Shown here in pieces: positions 43,581-56,153 of a stretch of 64,000 nt of DNA. Origin of the DNA: Streptomyces formicae (GTDB lineage Bacteria > Actinomycetota > Actinomycetes > Streptomycetales > Streptomycetaceae); NCBI RefSeq assembly GCF_002556545.1, contig NZ_CP022685.1, positions 1,984,001 to 2,048,000 of the forward strand. Direction: 5' to 3'. Position numbers and translations under genes: made by a program. Within the stretch, counting starts at the first letter, position 1; each line of letters begins with the position of its first letter. A model generated the notes under the pieces. The model was given only the letters and a program-made list of their open reading frames with translations, had not been told where the DNA came from and did not search any database.

Positions 43581-46210
43581 GTGGCGTCCCTGAGCTACGA
43601 CCTCACGCTGGCCGGGCTCTCGGTCGGCAGCGCGGCCGCCCTCACCGGCATCGGCCTGATCGTCACGTACCGCGCGACCGGCGTCCTCAACTTCGCGCAC
43701 GGCGCGATCGCGATGGTGTGCGCGTACGTGCTGCGCCAGTTCACGGCCGAGTGGCACTGGCCGCTCCCGCCGGCCGCCGCGGTCACCCTGCTCGTCATCG
43801 CCCCCGCCATCGGGCTGCTCCTGGAGCGCGCGGTCTTCCGCCCGCTCGCGGTGCGCGGCGGCGCACAGGCGCAGACCCTGGTCGCGTCCATCGGCGTCTT
43901 CATCCTGCTCGTCGGAGCGGCGGCCCTGCTCTGGGGCCAGGGAGCCCGCGCGGACGCGCCGACGCTCCTGTCCGCCGACCCCTGGGCCCAGTTGGCGACG
44001 GCGGTGGCGCTCGCCCTCGCCGTGGGCGCGGTCACCCGCTGGACCCGCTTCGGCGGCGAGCTGCGCGCCGTGGTCGACAACCGCCGCCTGGCCGTACTCT
44101 CCGGCATCGACGCGGACCGGGTGGCCGCGGCGGGCTGGGCGTTCGGCTCCTTCACCGCGGGCCTCACCGGGGTGCTCCTGGCTCCCTACCTGCGTCTCGA
44201 CCCGTACGGCATGCCGCTCCTGGTCATGGAGGTGCTCGCCGTGGCGGTGGCCGCGGGGATGCGCAGCCTGCCCATCGCCGTCCTGGTGGCGCTCGGTCTG
44301 GGCGTGGCCCAGAGCCAGTTGACCCGTCTGCACCCTCCCGGCTGGCAGGAACAGCTCCTCCAGACGGCGGGCGCGAACCTCTTCGTCATCGCCCTGCTCG
44401 TCGCCGCCCTGATCCTGCCGGGCATCGGCTCCCAGGACGCCCTGCCGCGTACGGCGACGGCCCGCGTCCCCACGCCTCCGGGCGCCTGGATCGTGGCCAC
44501 GGTCCTCTTCCTCCTCCCCCTCGGCTTCGCGGGCTCGGACCTCACCACGTCCGTCCAGGTCCCGGCGCTCGCGGTGATCCTGCTCTCGCTGGTGATCGTC
44601 ACGGGCAGAGGAGGCCAGATCTCCCTGGGCCAGGCGGCGTACGCGGGCCTCGGCGCGCTCTTCACCGCGCTGCTCACGGCGGGCCGCTTCCCAGGGCTCC
44701 CCGAACTCCCGCACCTGCCCGCCCTGGCGGTGGCGGTACTCCTCGTGGCGCCCCTGGGCCTCCTGACGGGATGGCCCGCGATCAGCAGACGCGGCCTCGC
44801 GCTGGCCCTCGCGACGTTCGCCGTGGGCGTGGGCGTCAGCCGCTTCGTCTTCGCCCAGCCGTACGCCACATCGGGCCTGACCCTGGACCGCCCCGCGGGC
44901 TTCACCGGCGACCGCGCGTACTACGTGCTCGAACTCGCCCTCCTGGCAGGCGCGTTGCTCCTGGTCACCGCCTTGCGCCGGGGCCGCACGGGCCGCGCGC
45001 TCGCGGCGATGAGGGACCACGAGGAGGGTGCGGCGGCGGCCGGGGTCAGGGTCCCCGCGCTCAAGCTCGCGGCCTTCGTCACCGGCGCGGCGCTGGCCGC
45101 CCTGGGCGGCGGCATGCTCGCCATGGGCCAACGGGCCTTCGACGCCGGGGCGTACGACCCCGTGCGCGGCCTCCTCTGGTTCGCGGCGGTCCTGGTCCTC
45201 GGCTCGGACAGCGTCCTGGGCGCACTGGCGGCCGCGGCACTCCTGGTCGGCCTGGACGCGGGCACCCGGGGCGGGGTGGCCGCGGCCGTCATCGGCCTCC
45301 TGGCCATCCTGATCGGCCGCTTCCCCGGCGGGCCCTACGAGGCGCTGCGCGAGGCGACCCAGTACGTCCGCCGCACGCCCCGCCTGACTCCCCGGGGCAC
45401 CCACCTGCGCGAAACCCTGCGGCTCACGCGAGGCTCGCCCGTCACCACCGAGGAGCGGCAGCCGCCGAACCCCCGGAAGGGTACGCGGGAGCGTCCGCGA
45501 GCGCGGCACAATGCCCCTGCGGCCCCGTACCCACAAGACACGGAAGGCGCACCGGGCCCGCTCGCCGCCCACCACATCACCCTCGCCTACGACGGCTTCA
45601 CGGCCCTGGACGACGTCTCCCTCACGGTCCCCCGGGGCCGCGTCACCGCGGTCATAGGCCCCAACGGCGCGGGCAAGAGCACCCTGTTCCACTGTCTGGC
45701 GGGCACCCTCCGTCCCCGGTCCGGCAGCATCACCCTCGGCACCACGAACATCACCGCGCTCCCGCCCCACGCCCGCACCCGCCTCGGCCTGGCCCGCACG
45801 TTCCAACAACTCGCGGTGTTCCCGACGTTGACGATCGAGGAGAACATCCGCGTAGGCGCCGAGCAGACCGGTCGCCACGCCTCCCGGACCCTCCGCCTCC
45901 TGTCCCTGGAGCACCTGGCCACCCACCCCGCGACCGCCCTCCCCACCGGCGCCCTCAGACGCACGGAACTGGCGAGGGCCCTGGCAGGCGGACCCCACAC
46001 CCTCCTCCTCGACGAACCGGCCGCGGGCCTCGACACGGCCGAAGTGACCGCGCTGGCCACCCTGTTGCGCGCCCTCGCGGCCGACGGCACCGCGATCCTG
46101 GTGGTGGAGCACGACCTCGACCTGGTGGCGGACCTGGCCGACACCGTGCACGTGATGACGGCGGGCCGGATCGTCGCCTCGGGCCCGCCGGACCGCGTAC
46201 TGGCGGCGCC

Positions 46211-46214
<4 letters not shown>
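43581..46214 (+). CDS. Fused LivH-LivM-LivG branched-chain-type ABC transporter
   Basis: 877 aa from a GTG start. Residues 1-290 are a LivH-type permease (GVLNFAHGAIAMV), about 300-600 a LivM-type permease (GRGGQISLGQAAYAGLGALF) and about 650-877 a LivG-type ATPase. Walker A is GPNGAGKST (about 692-700), Walker B LLLDEPAAGLD and the switch His is in VVEHDLDLV. The ABC signature, usually near LxYGQQRR, reads LPTGALRR, having lost the Gln. In most bacteria these are three genes. A Pro/Arg linker separates the permease and ATPase parts. The stop overlaps livF by 4 nt (ATGA). Confidence 0.92.
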
Positions 46215-47498
<1,284 letters not shown>

Positions 47499-47596
47499 CT
47501 AGGTGGCCGCGCGACGGCCCGGGGGCGTGCCGCGCCGCCGCGGTGGCGACCCCCACCCGGTCGGCCGACCAGGCGCGATGCCGGATCCGCGGCGTC

Positions 47597-48744
<1,148 letters not shown>

Positions 48745-49530
48745 GTGCCGCGCATGCTCGACGTCAGCGACGACGTACGCGCCGAGATCGGCGACGAAGA
48801 GGCCGACCGGCTGCTCGCCGGAGACAACACCCCCGGCAGTTACGACTGCACGTCCTGCCGCACCCCGGGCGACGCGGAACAGGAGCGCACCAGCACCGTC
48901 CTGTTCGTCGGCGACGAGACCGCCGTGCTGGCCTTCGCCCACGCCACCTGCCTGCCCTCCCAGATCGTCACGGTCTCCGAGGAGCAGTTGCAGGGCGCCG
49001 TGCGGTCGATCACCGGCGAGGACGGCGAAGGCCCCGCCGACGTCGTCCCCGAGCAGGCCGTGCTCGGCGTGACCAGCGGCCTCGTCCTGATCGACGGCGA
49101 GCTGCGGCCCGCCCTCGTCGTCGAGCCGACCGGGCCCATCGCCCGCCCCGGCACCACCCCGGGCAGCGGCGGCGACGACTTCCTGCCGCTCCTGATCGAG
49201 CAGGGCTTCATGCCCGCGAGCTCGCTCGACGGCGTACCGCCCGGGCTGCCCGGCTGGTCCGTGCTGCTCGCCATGGGCCAGCTGCACGCCATCCTGCAGC
49301 CCGGCACGAACGGCGGCTCCCCCGTCGCCTGGTGGCAGGCCCACCACCCGCTCCAGGTCACCGAGGCCTGGCGGGCCGCGGCCAACAAGACGCAGACCGT
49401 GCTGCTCTTCGCCGCGCCCTCCGGCGTGATCGGCCGCCAGCCGCGCGAGGACCTGCTGCGCGACGCCCTGGACAAGGCCGCGGCCCACGGCCGCCTCGTC
49501 GCCTGCGCGATGCCGCTCGCCGGAACCTGA
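48745..49530 (+). CDS. Conserved hypothetical protein with N-terminal CxxC
   Basis: 261 aa, soluble, no signal peptide. The N-terminal segment SYDCTSCRTPGDAEQERTST has a CxxC followed by ...AHATCLPSQ, a possible small metal site. The remainder has alternating strands and helices (VLGVTSGLVLIDGELRPALVVEP, GWSVLLAMGQLHAIL). I recognise no named family, although proteins of this shape occur near der in streptomycetes. The GTG start follows GAGGAG at 5 nt spacing, which is strong. Confidence 0.75.
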   Translation: MPRMLDVSDDVRAEIGDEEADRLLAGDNTPGSYDCTSCRTPGDAEQERTSTVLFVGDETAVLAFAHATCLPSQIVTVSEEQLQGAVRSITGEDGEGPADVVPEQAVLGVTSGLVLIDGELRPALVVEPTGPIARPGTTPGSGGDDFLPLLIEQGFMPASSLDGVPPGLPGWSVLLAMGQLHAILQPGTNGGSPVAWWQAHHPLQVTEAWRAAANKTQTVLLFAAPSGVIGRQPREDLLRDALDKAAAHGRLVACAMPLAGT

Positions 49531-49649
49531 CGGTCCGGCCTCCATCGGGGGCCGCGCCGCCGACCCGAATGCGCCGGTCACACCCCCACCGGCCCGGGAA
49601 AGCGGCGCGGCCCCCGCATCCGTCGGGCGACGGTTTCGTTGGCACAGAC

Positions 49650-50030
49650 GTGCACCCATACGACCCCTCACGCCCCCGGCCCGTGTACCAGAGCCCGATC
49701 CCGTCCATGCGCACGTCGCAGGACACACCGGGCGACCACTCGGCCACGCCGATCTACGACACGCTGTACTCGGAGTACCTCAGGTCCTTCAGGGCCCTGC
49801 CGGGCGACCGGAGCGGCGAGGAGGACCTGGGATTCACCGCCTTCGGGGCGGGCCCCTACGGCGTCCAGCACCGCGGGCACGACCCGCGGCACGACGCGCG
49901 GCACACCGCCTTCGGCCAGTTCCAGGTGGCCCGCTACGGCCAGCACGACCACCACATGGCGCACCACCACGCGACGGGCCACCACCAGTTCCCCGCCGCG
50001 CTGCCGCCGGGACCGCGCCGCGAGCACTGA
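49650..50030 (+). CDS. Small His-rich protein
   Basis: About 126 aa if the GTG at 49650 is the start; an ATG at 49707 is an alternative. It contains PIYDTLYSEYLRSFRALPGDRSGEEDLGF, described by its core YDTLYSEY and FRALPGDRSGEE, a pattern I associate with streptomycete proteins of unknown function. The C-terminal third is strikingly rich in His (QHRGHDPRHDARH, HDHHMAHHHATGHH), about 18 His in 50 residues. That could bind metal ions. No membrane segment. A strong terminator follows. Confidence 0.7.
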   Translation: MHPYDPSRPRPVYQSPIPSMRTSQDTPGDHSATPIYDTLYSEYLRSFRALPGDRSGEEDLGFTAFGAGPYGVQHRGHDPRHDARHTAFGQFQVARYGQHDHHMAHHHATGHHQFPAALPPGPRREH

Positions 50031-50050
50031 GGCGGCGAGCACGGACGAAC

Positions 50051-50093
50051 ACGGATGCCCGGCCTCCCCGTCGTGGGGAGGCCGGGCATCCGT
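50051..50093. terminator. Perfect 19-bp bidirectional terminator upstream of der's end
   Basis: ACGGATGCCCGGCCTCCCC pairs exactly with GGGGAGGCCGGGCATCCGT around a GTCGT loop, between the His-rich gene (+) and der (-). Confidence 0.9.
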
Positions 50094-50125
50094 GCGTACG
50101 GGCGCGGGCGCGCCCCGTACGACTG

Positions 50126-51604
50126 CTACTTCTTGCGGCCGCGCTTCTCGCGGACCCGCACCGAGACGTGGATCGGCGTGCCCTCGAAGCCGAACTCCTC
50201 GCGCAGACGGCGCTCCAGGAAGCGGCGGTAGCCCGCCTCGATGAAGCCGGAGGCGAAGAAGACGAACCGCGGCGGCTTCGTGCCCGCCTGCGTGCCGAAG
50301 AGGATGCGGGGCTGCTTGCCGCCGCGGACCGGGTGCGGGTGCGCGGCGACGATCTCGCCGAGGAAGGCGTTCAGACGCCCGGTCGGCACGCGCGTCTCCC
50401 AGCCCGCGAGGGCCGTCTCGATCGCCGGGACGAGCTTCTCCATGTGGCGCCCGGTGGTCGCCGAGACGTTGACGCGCGGCGCCCAGGCGACCTGGGCGAG
50501 CTCGGTCTCGATCTCCCGCTCCAGGTAGTAGCGGCGCTCCTCGTCGAGGGTGTCCCACTTGTTGTACGCCACGACGATCGCGCGGCCCGCCTCGACCGCC
50601 ATCGTCACGATGCGCTGGTCCTGGACCGAGATGCTCTCGGAGGAGTCGATGAGGATCACCGCGACCTCCGCCTTCTCGACGGCGGCCGCGGTGCGCAGCG
50701 AGGCGTAGTAGTCGGCGCCCTGCTGGAGGTGGACGCGCTTGCGGATGCCCGCCGTGTCGACGAACTTCCAGGTGATGCCGCCCAGCTCGATGAGCTCGTC
50801 GACCGGGTCGCGGGTGGTGCCCGCCAGTTCGTTGACGACCACGCGGTCCTCGTTGGCCACCTTGTTCAGGAGCGAGGACTTGCCGACGTTCGGACGGCCG
50901 ATGAGCGCGATGCGGCGCGGTCCGCCGATCGCGGTCCCGAAGGTCTGCGCGGGCGCCTCGGGCAGCGCTTCGAGGACGGCGTCCAGCATGTCGCCGGTGC
51001 CGCGGCCGTGCAGCGCGGAGACGGGGTGCGGCTCGCCGAGGCCGAGGGCCCACAGGGCGGTGGCGTCGGCCTCGCCGGAGGGGCCGTCGACCTTGTTGGC
51101 GCAGAGCACGACGGGCTTGCCCGCCTTGCGGAGCAGGCGCACGACCGCCTCGTCGGTGTCGGTGGCGCCGACCGTGGCGTCCACCACGAAGACCACGGCG
51201 TCCGCGGCCTCGATGGCGTACTCCGCCTGGGCGGCGACGGACGCGTCGATGCCGAGCACGTCCTGCTCCCAGCCGCCGGTGTCGACGAGCTTGAAGCGGC
51301 GGCCCGACCACTCGGCCTCGTAGGTGACGCGGTCGCGGGTGACGCCCGGACGGTCCTCCACGACGGCCTCGCGGCGGCCGATGATGCGGTTCACCAGGGT
51401 CGACTTGCCGACGTTGGGGCGGCCGATGACGGCGAGGACGGGCAGCGGGCCGTGGCCCGCCTCCTCGATGGCGCCCTCGACCTCCTCGGCGTCGAAGCCC
51501 TCTTCGGCGGCGAGCTCCATGAACTGTGCGTACTCGGCGTCGCCGAGCGCCCCGTGGTCGTGCTCGGCGAAGCCGTCGCCCTCGGGCTGTGTCTGGTCGT
51601 TCAT
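50126..51604 (-). CDS. der: Ribosome-biogenesis GTPase Der (EngA)
   Basis: 492 aa. Two tandem GTPase domains: [14 protein letters not shown] near residue 61 and [14 protein letters not shown] near 234, each with its G4 motif (NKVDG and NKWD), followed by a C-terminal KH-like domain. An acidic N-terminal extension ([20 protein letters not shown]) is common in actinobacteria. Der is essential for 50S subunit assembly. Upstream on the same strand are plsC and cmk. Confidence 0.97.
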   Translation of the reverse strand: MNDQTQPEGDGFAEHDHGALGDAEYAQFMELAAEEGFDAEEVEGAIEEAGHGPLPVLAVIGRPNVGKSTLVNRIIGRREAVVEDRPGVTRDRVTYEAEWSGRRFKLVDTGGWEQDVLGIDASVAAQAEYAIEAADAVVFVVDATVGATDTDEAVVRLLRKAGKPVVLCANKVDGPSGEADATALWALGLGEPHPVSALHGRGTGDMLDAVLEALPEAPAQTFGTAIGGPRRIALIGRPNVGKSSLLNKVANEDRVVVNELAGTTRDPVDELIELGGITWKFVDTAGIRKRVHLQQGADYYASLRTAAAVEKAEVAVILIDSSESISVQDQRIVTMAVEAGRAIVVAYNKWDTLDEERRYYLEREIETELAQVAWAPRVNVSATTGRHMEKLVPAIETALAGWETRVPTGRLNAFLGEIVAAHPHPVRGGKQPRILFGTQAGTKPPRFVFFASGFIEAGYRRFLERRLREEFGFEGTPIHVSVRVREKRGRKK

Positions 51605-51686
51605 GAAGTCCGTACCTCGTCGTTCATCGTGGTGATCGGTGCACCGGCCTCTCGTGTCGGCCGGGGCACTACTTGATAAGTCTCGC

Positions 51687-52364
51687 TCAGCGCCCGGTCA
51701 GGCGCCTGGCGTTTTCCAGGTGGCCGGTGAGCCGCTCCTGGATGCGCACGGTGGCTTCGTCGAGCGCCTTGCGCGTACGCCGCCCGCTGCCGTCACCCGC
51801 TTCGAAGGGGTCTCCGAAGACGACGTCGACCCGGCTGCGCAGCGGCGGCAGCTGCTTTATCAGCCGTCCGCGCCGCTCCGTACTGCCGAGGACGGCGACC
51901 GGCACGATCGGCGCTCCGGCGCGCACCGCGAAGTACGCGAGGCCCGCGCGCAGCGAGGCGAAGTCTCCCTCGCCCCTGGTGCCCTCGGGGAAGATCCCGA
52001 GGACGCCGCCGTCGGAGAGGACGCCGAGGGCCCTGGTGATGGCGGTGCGGTCGGCGATCGACCGGTCCACCTCGACCTGGCCGATCCCGTGCAGGAAGGA
52101 GCCGAGCGGCCCGATGAACGCTTCCTTCTTGATCAGGAAGTGCGTCGGCCGGGGCGCCACGCCCATGACCATCGGTCCGTCGACGTTGTGCGAGTGGTTC
52201 ACGGCCAGGATCACCGGGCCGGTGGCCGGCACCTTCCAGGCGCCGAGCACCCGCGGCTTCCACAGGCCGTACATCAGGCCGACGCCGATCCGGCGGCCGA
52301 CCTCCGCACCGCGCTCGGAAGCGCCCCGGACGGCAGCGCCCCGGTCGGCGGGAGCCTCGCTCAC
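51687..52364 (-). CDS. 1-acyl-glycerol-3-phosphate acyltransferase (PlsC family)
   Basis: 225 aa. Acyltransferase motif [10 protein letters not shown] (HxxxxD), motif III FPEGTR (in [12 protein letters not shown]) and IVPVAVLGS are present. It acylates lysophosphatidate or a related lysolipid at the inner membrane. The GTG at 52364 overlaps the cmk stop (GTGA). Linkage cmk-plsC-der is typical of actinobacteria. An N-terminal Ala/Arg segment precedes the first helix. Confidence 0.92.
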   Translation of the reverse strand: MSEAPADRGAAVRGASERGAEVGRRIGVGLMYGLWKPRVLGAWKVPATGPVILAVNHSHNVDGPMVMGVAPRPTHFLIKKEAFIGPLGSFLHGIGQVEVDRSIADRTAITRALGVLSDGGVLGIFPEGTRGEGDFASLRAGLAYFAVRAGAPIVPVAVLGSTERRGRLIKQLPPLRSRVDVVFGDPFEAGDGSGRRTRKALDEATVRIQERLTGHLENARRLTGR

Positions 52365-53056
52365 TTCGCCGCCCGCTTCTCCCCGACGAGGGTGACGACG
52401 CACTCGATGACCTGCTGGAGCGTGAGCTCGGTGGTGTCGACCTCGACGGCGTCACCGGCCTTGGCCAGCGGGGACGTCTTGCGGCTGGAGTCGGCCGCGT
52501 CCCGCTTGACCAGGGCCTCCTGGGTCGCCTTGACGTCGGCGCCCTTGAGCTCGCCGGAGCGGCGGGCGGCGCGGGCCTCGGGCGACGCGGTCAGGAAGAT
52601 CTTCAGGTCGGCGTCGGGCAGCACCGTCGTACCGATGTCCCTGCCCTCGACGACGATGCCCTGCTCGGCCGACCCGGCGATGGAACGCTGCAGCTCGGTG
52701 ATGCGGGCACGCACCTCGGGGACGGCGCTGACCGCGCTGACCTTGGAGGTGACCTCCGTGGTGCGGATCGGGCCCGCGACGTCCGTGCCGTCGACCGTGA
52801 TGGTCGGGGCGGCCGGGTCGGTGCCGGAGATGATCTCGGGCTTGCCCGCGACGGCGGCGATCGCGCTCGGGTCGGTGAGGTCGATGCCGTTGTGCACCAT
52901 CCACCAGGTGATCGCCCGGTACTGGGCGCCGGTGTCCAGGTAGCTGAGGCCGAGCTGGGCGGCGACGGCCTTCGAGGTGCTCGACTTGCCCGTGCCGGAG
53001 GGCCCGTCGATGGCGACGATCACGGCGGCCGGGGCGGCGGTTGCTGCGGTTTCCAC
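52361..53056 (-). CDS. cmk: Cytidylate kinase
   Basis: 231 aa. P-loop GPSGTGKSS near residue 18, then YLDTGAQYRAITW and RDIGTTVLPDADLKIFLTAS, the features of CMP kinase, which phosphorylates CMP and dCMP with ATP. The start is a GTG at 53056, with AAAGG about 12 nt upstream, somewhat long. It overlaps plsC by 4 nt and lies 146 nt after the tyrA gene. Confidence 0.95.
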   Translation of the reverse strand: METAATAAPAAVIVAIDGPSGTGKSSTSKAVAAQLGLSYLDTGAQYRAITWWMVHNGIDLTDPSAIAAVAGKPEIISGTDPAAPTITVDGTDVAGPIRTTEVTSKVSAVSAVPEVRARITELQRSIAGSAEQGIVVEGRDIGTTVLPDADLKIFLTASPEARAARRSGELKGADVKATQEALVKRDAADSSRKTSPLAKAGDAVEVDTTELTLQQVIECVVTLVGEKRAAK

Positions 53057-53202
53057 GGGGAGCGGACACCTTTCGCAGTACTCGGAGCGGGGAAGCGGGA
53101 CGCGAACACGCCCCGCACAAGGTTACTGGCTCGCACACCCTGCCCTTACAGCCCCCGCGCACCGGCCCCCGCCGCCCGCCCGCGACGGCGGATGACCGGC
53201 CG

Positions 53203-54288
53203 CTACTGCCGGATCGACCAGCCGCGCTCGCGCAGCGCCGCGCTCAGCACGGGCGCCGCCTTCGGCTCGACCATCAGCTGGATCAGGCCCGCCTGCTGTC
53301 CCGTGGCGTGCTCGATGCGCACGTCCTCGATGTTGACGCCCGCCCGGTCCGCGTCGGCGAAGATCCGGGCCAGCTGGCCCGCCTTGTCGTCGATGAGCAC
53401 CGCGACGACCTCGTAGGCGGCCGGGGCGGCGCCGTGCTTGCCCGGCACCCGGGTCTGGCCCGCGTTGCCGCGCCGCAGCACGTTCTCCACGCCCGCCACG
53501 CCCTCGGTCCGCTTCTCCGCGTCGGCGGACTGCAGCGCCCGCAGCGCCGCCACGGTGTCGTCCAGGTCGGTGGCGACGGCGGCGAGCAGGTCGGCGACCG
53601 GGCCCGGGTTGGCGGAGAGGATGTCGATCCACATGCGCGGGTCGGACGCGGCGATCCGCGTGACGTCCCTGATGCCCTGGCCGCAGAGCCGCACCGCGGT
53701 CTCGTCGGCGTGCTCCAGGCGGGCCGCGACCATGCTGGAGACCAGGTGGGGCATGTGCGAGACGAGCGCGACCGCGCGGTCGTGGGCGTCGGCGTCCATC
53801 ACCACGGGGACGGCGCGGCAGAGCGCGACGAGCTCCAGGGCGAGGTTGAGGACCTCGGTGTCGGTGTCCCTGGTCGGCGTGAGCACCCAGGGCCGTCCCT
53901 CGAAGAGGTCGGCGGTGGCGGCGAGCGGGCCGCTGCGCTCGCGCCCCGACATGGGGTGCGTGCCGATGTAGGGGGCGAGGTCGAGGCCGAGCGCCTCCAG
54001 ATCGCGGCGCGGGCCGCCCTTGACGCTGGCCACGTCGAGGTAGGCGCGCGCGGCGCCGCGTCGCATGACGTCGGCCAGGGTGGCCGCGACGTGCGCGGGC
54101 GGCACGGCGACGACGCACAGGTCGACGGGGCCCGCGGGCGCCTCGTCGGTGCCCGCGCCGAGCGCGGCCGCGGTGCGGGCCTGGGCCTGGTCGTGGTCGG
54201 CGAGGTGGACGGTGACGCCACGGGACGCGAGGGCGAGGGCGGCGGAGGTGCCGATCAGTCCCGTGCCGATGACGAGGGCGGTTCTCAC
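53203..54288 (-). CDS. tyrA: Prephenate dehydrogenase with ACT domain
   Basis: 361 aa. N-terminal Rossmann motif VIGTGLIGTSAALALA, then DVASVKGG, the HPMSGRERSG signature with the catalytic His, and the C-terminal helical domain (SSMVAARLEHADETAVRLC). Residues about 285-361 form an ACT domain (EVVAVLIDDKAGQLARIFADADRAGVN), so tyrosine feedback control is likely. It makes 4-hydroxyphenylpyruvate. The GTG at 54288 overlaps the aroH stop (GTGA), which couples the two steps that follow chorismate. Confidence 0.94.
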   Translation of the reverse strand: MRTALVIGTGLIGTSAALALASRGVTVHLADHDQAQARTAAALGAGTDEAPAGPVDLCVVAVPPAHVAATLADVMRRGAARAYLDVASVKGGPRRDLEALGLDLAPYIGTHPMSGRERSGPLAATADLFEGRPWVLTPTRDTDTEVLNLALELVALCRAVPVVMDADAHDRAVALVSHMPHLVSSMVAARLEHADETAVRLCGQGIRDVTRIAASDPRMWIDILSANPGPVADLLAAVATDLDDTVAALRALQSADAEKRTEGVAGVENVLRRGNAGQTRVPGKHGAAPAAYEVVAVLIDDKAGQLARIFADADRAGVNIEDVRIEHATGQQAGLIQLMVEPKAAPVLSAALRERGWSIRQ

Positions 54289-54647
54289 TGGGCGATGTCC
54301 TTGCGGAGTGCGGCGGCGGCGCCGAGGTAGACGTGCGCGACCTCGGAGCGCGGCCGGTCGGTGTCGATGTGCGCGAGGACACGGACCACGCGCGGCATGG
54401 CCCCGGCTATGTCCAGCTCCTGGGCGCAGATCAGCGGTACGTCGACGATGCCGAGGCCGCGCGCGGCCGCCGCGGGGAAGTCGCAGTGCAGATCGGGCGT
54501 GGCCGTGAACCAGATGCTGATCAGGTCCTCCTGGGTCAGCCCGTTCCGCTCGAGGACGGCGGTGAGCAGCGCGCCGACCCGCTCGCCCATGTGCCCGGCC
54601 TCGTCCCGCTCCAGTTGGACGGCGCCCCGGACCGCTCGTACCGCCAC
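54285..54647 (-). CDS. aroH: Monofunctional chorismate mutase AroH
   Basis: 120 aa, the size of the AroH-class trimeric enzyme. Family residues include Arg in VRAVRGAVQLERDE (about 7), the Cys in PLICAQE, and Arg in MPRVVRV, all lining the active site that converts chorismate to prephenate. The start is a GTG at 54647 preceded by GAGGAG at about 8 nt. Its product feeds the overlapping tyrA gene. Confidence 0.93.
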   Translation of the reverse strand: MAVRAVRGAVQLERDEAGHMGERVGALLTAVLERNGLTQEDLISIWFTATPDLHCDFPAAAARGLGIVDVPLICAQELDIAGAMPRVVRVLAHIDTDRPRSEVAHVYLGAAAALRKDIAQ

Positions 54648-54778
54648 AGTGCTGCTCCTCGCTCGCGCGGCGACGACTGCTGCCGACGCCTTCGTACGAC
54701 AAGCGTAGTCAGCGCCCGGCACAGGAGTGCGCGGCGCCCGTCTGCCGAGACGGGCGCCGCGCACCATACCGGGGTGGG

Positions 54779-55207
54779 TCAGAGCTGCTGCTGCCTGATC
54801 AGGTCCTCGAGCGATCCCGAGGGCACCTGGCCCTCGGGCGTCAGCTTGTCGACGGCCTGCGGCAGCACCTGAGCGATCTCGTTCGCGGCCTGCTCAGGGG
54901 AGACTCCGGCCTCCTCGGCGACTTGGCGGAGGGTGTCGTCCGGCAGCGCCTCCCGCACCTGGGTGCCGGAGACCTCCTTGTTCTCGCCGGTACCGACCCA
55001 GGACTGGGCCTGGTCGGCGAGTCCGGCCTTGGTCAGTCCTTCCAGGAGGCCGGACAGCGGGTTGCTCCCGCCCGCGCCGCCGCCCTTGCTCATCAGGGCG
55101 CCGAGCAGCGCGCCGAGGATGTTGCCACCCCCGCCGCCGGACGCGCCGCCCTGCTGGCCGCCGCCGAGCAGACCGCCGAGAAGGCTGCCGAGATCGTTAC
55201 CCGCCAT
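54779..55207 (-). CDS. DUF937/YidB-like protein
   Basis: About 142 aa. A Gly-rich N-terminal half (GSLLGGLLGGGQQGGASGGGGGN) precedes a helical domain with SWVGTGENKEVSGTQVREAL and AEEAGVSPEQAANEIAQVLPQAVDKLTPEG, which is the YidB/DUF937 signature. The family is widespread with unknown function. The Met at 55207 is chosen because AAAGG lies 7 nt before it; the Met two residues earlier is too close. Confidence 0.88.
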   Translation of the reverse strand: MAGNDLGSLLGGLLGGGQQGGASGGGGGNILGALLGALMSKGGGAGGSNPLSGLLEGLTKAGLADQAQSWVGTGENKEVSGTQVREALPDDTLRQVAEEAGVSPEQAANEIAQVLPQAVDKLTPEGQVPSGSLEDLIRQQQL

Positions 55208-55395
55208 GGTCATGCCTTTCGCGTGAGGTCCTGGCCCGCGCCGGGGAGGGCGGCCGGGCCTCAGACCATGCCAATGTCACCCGAATCGCCCCCTGTCGCC
55301 ACTTGGGCCGATTGAGGGCTGTTTAGCTATGGACGGGGCCGCACGGGTCCGCTTGCATGGGAGGGCAGGCAGGCACAGCGCCTCGGGGGGCTCGG

Positions 55396-56097
55396 ATGAA
55401 GCGCTCAGGACCTCTGTACACCCTTCTCGCCGGGCTGCTGCTCGCCCTGTTCATGCTGTCGCTCAACGCGACGACGGGGACGGGCAGTTCGTCGTACGGA
55501 GGTGAGGCGCCCGGCGCCGCGCCCTCCTCCCCCGCGAAGGGCGCGTCGAAGCCCGCACCGAGCCCGAGTCCGTCGAAGAAGCCTTCGGAGCAGCCTTCCG
55601 AGCGGCCTTCCGAGCAGCCTTCGAAGATGCCGCCGCCCAACGCCGACTACGCGGGCCGCACCGACGACAACACCTCCGCGGTCTCCCTCTCGCTGCGCGA
55701 CGGCAAGGCCATCGCGTACTTCTGCGACGGCCACGACACCGAGTCCTGGCTCAAGGGCAACGTCGAGGACGACGGCTCGATGCGGCTGACCGGCAAGCAC
55801 GGGGCGAAGCTGAACGGCCGACTCGCCGGCACGAAGATCCGGGGCACGGTCGACATCGACAAAGAGACCTGGAAGTTCACCGCCGCCAAGGCCGTCAAGC
55901 CGTCCGGCCTCTACCGCGCCACCACCGAGGTGCGCGGCGCCAAGCTCGACGGCGGCTGGATCGTCCTGGCCGACGGCAGCCAGGTCGGCATCCTCACGCG
56001 CGACGGCAGGCCCGCGAAGGCCCCGCGGCTCGACCCGGACACCCGCACCGCCCGGGTCGACGGCGACGTCGTCACCGCCCGTCCCGTCACTCCGTAG
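55396..56097 (+). CDS. Secreted or membrane-anchored hypothetical protein
   Basis: About 233 aa. A single N-terminal hydrophobic helix (residues 6-26, signal anchor) is followed by a Ser/Pro/Lys linker with PSEQPSERPSEQPS tetrapeptide repeats and a C-terminal domain (SAVSLSLRDGKAIAYFCDGHDTESWLKGN, GWIVLADGSQVGILTRDGRP). That domain resembles other streptomycete extracellular proteins of unknown role; I assign no function. GGGGGG lies 5 nt before the ATG at 55396, so the longer upstream frame is rejected. It starts 56 nt before the next gene's promoter region. Confidence 0.75.
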   Translation: MKRSGPLYTLLAGLLLALFMLSLNATTGTGSSSYGGEAPGAAPSSPAKGASKPAPSPSPSKKPSEQPSERPSEQPSKMPPPNADYAGRTDDNTSAVSLSLRDGKAIAYFCDGHDTESWLKGNVEDDGSMRLTGKHGAKLNGRLAGTKIRGTVDIDKETWKFTAAKAVKPSGLYRATTEVRGAKLDGGWIVLADGSQVGILTRDGRPAKAPRLDPDTRTARVDGDVVTARPVTP

Positions 56098-56153
56098 CGC
56101 CGCCCGCCCGCACCGCCGAGCGCCCGTCCCGCCCACGCCGAGAGGGAGCCCTC

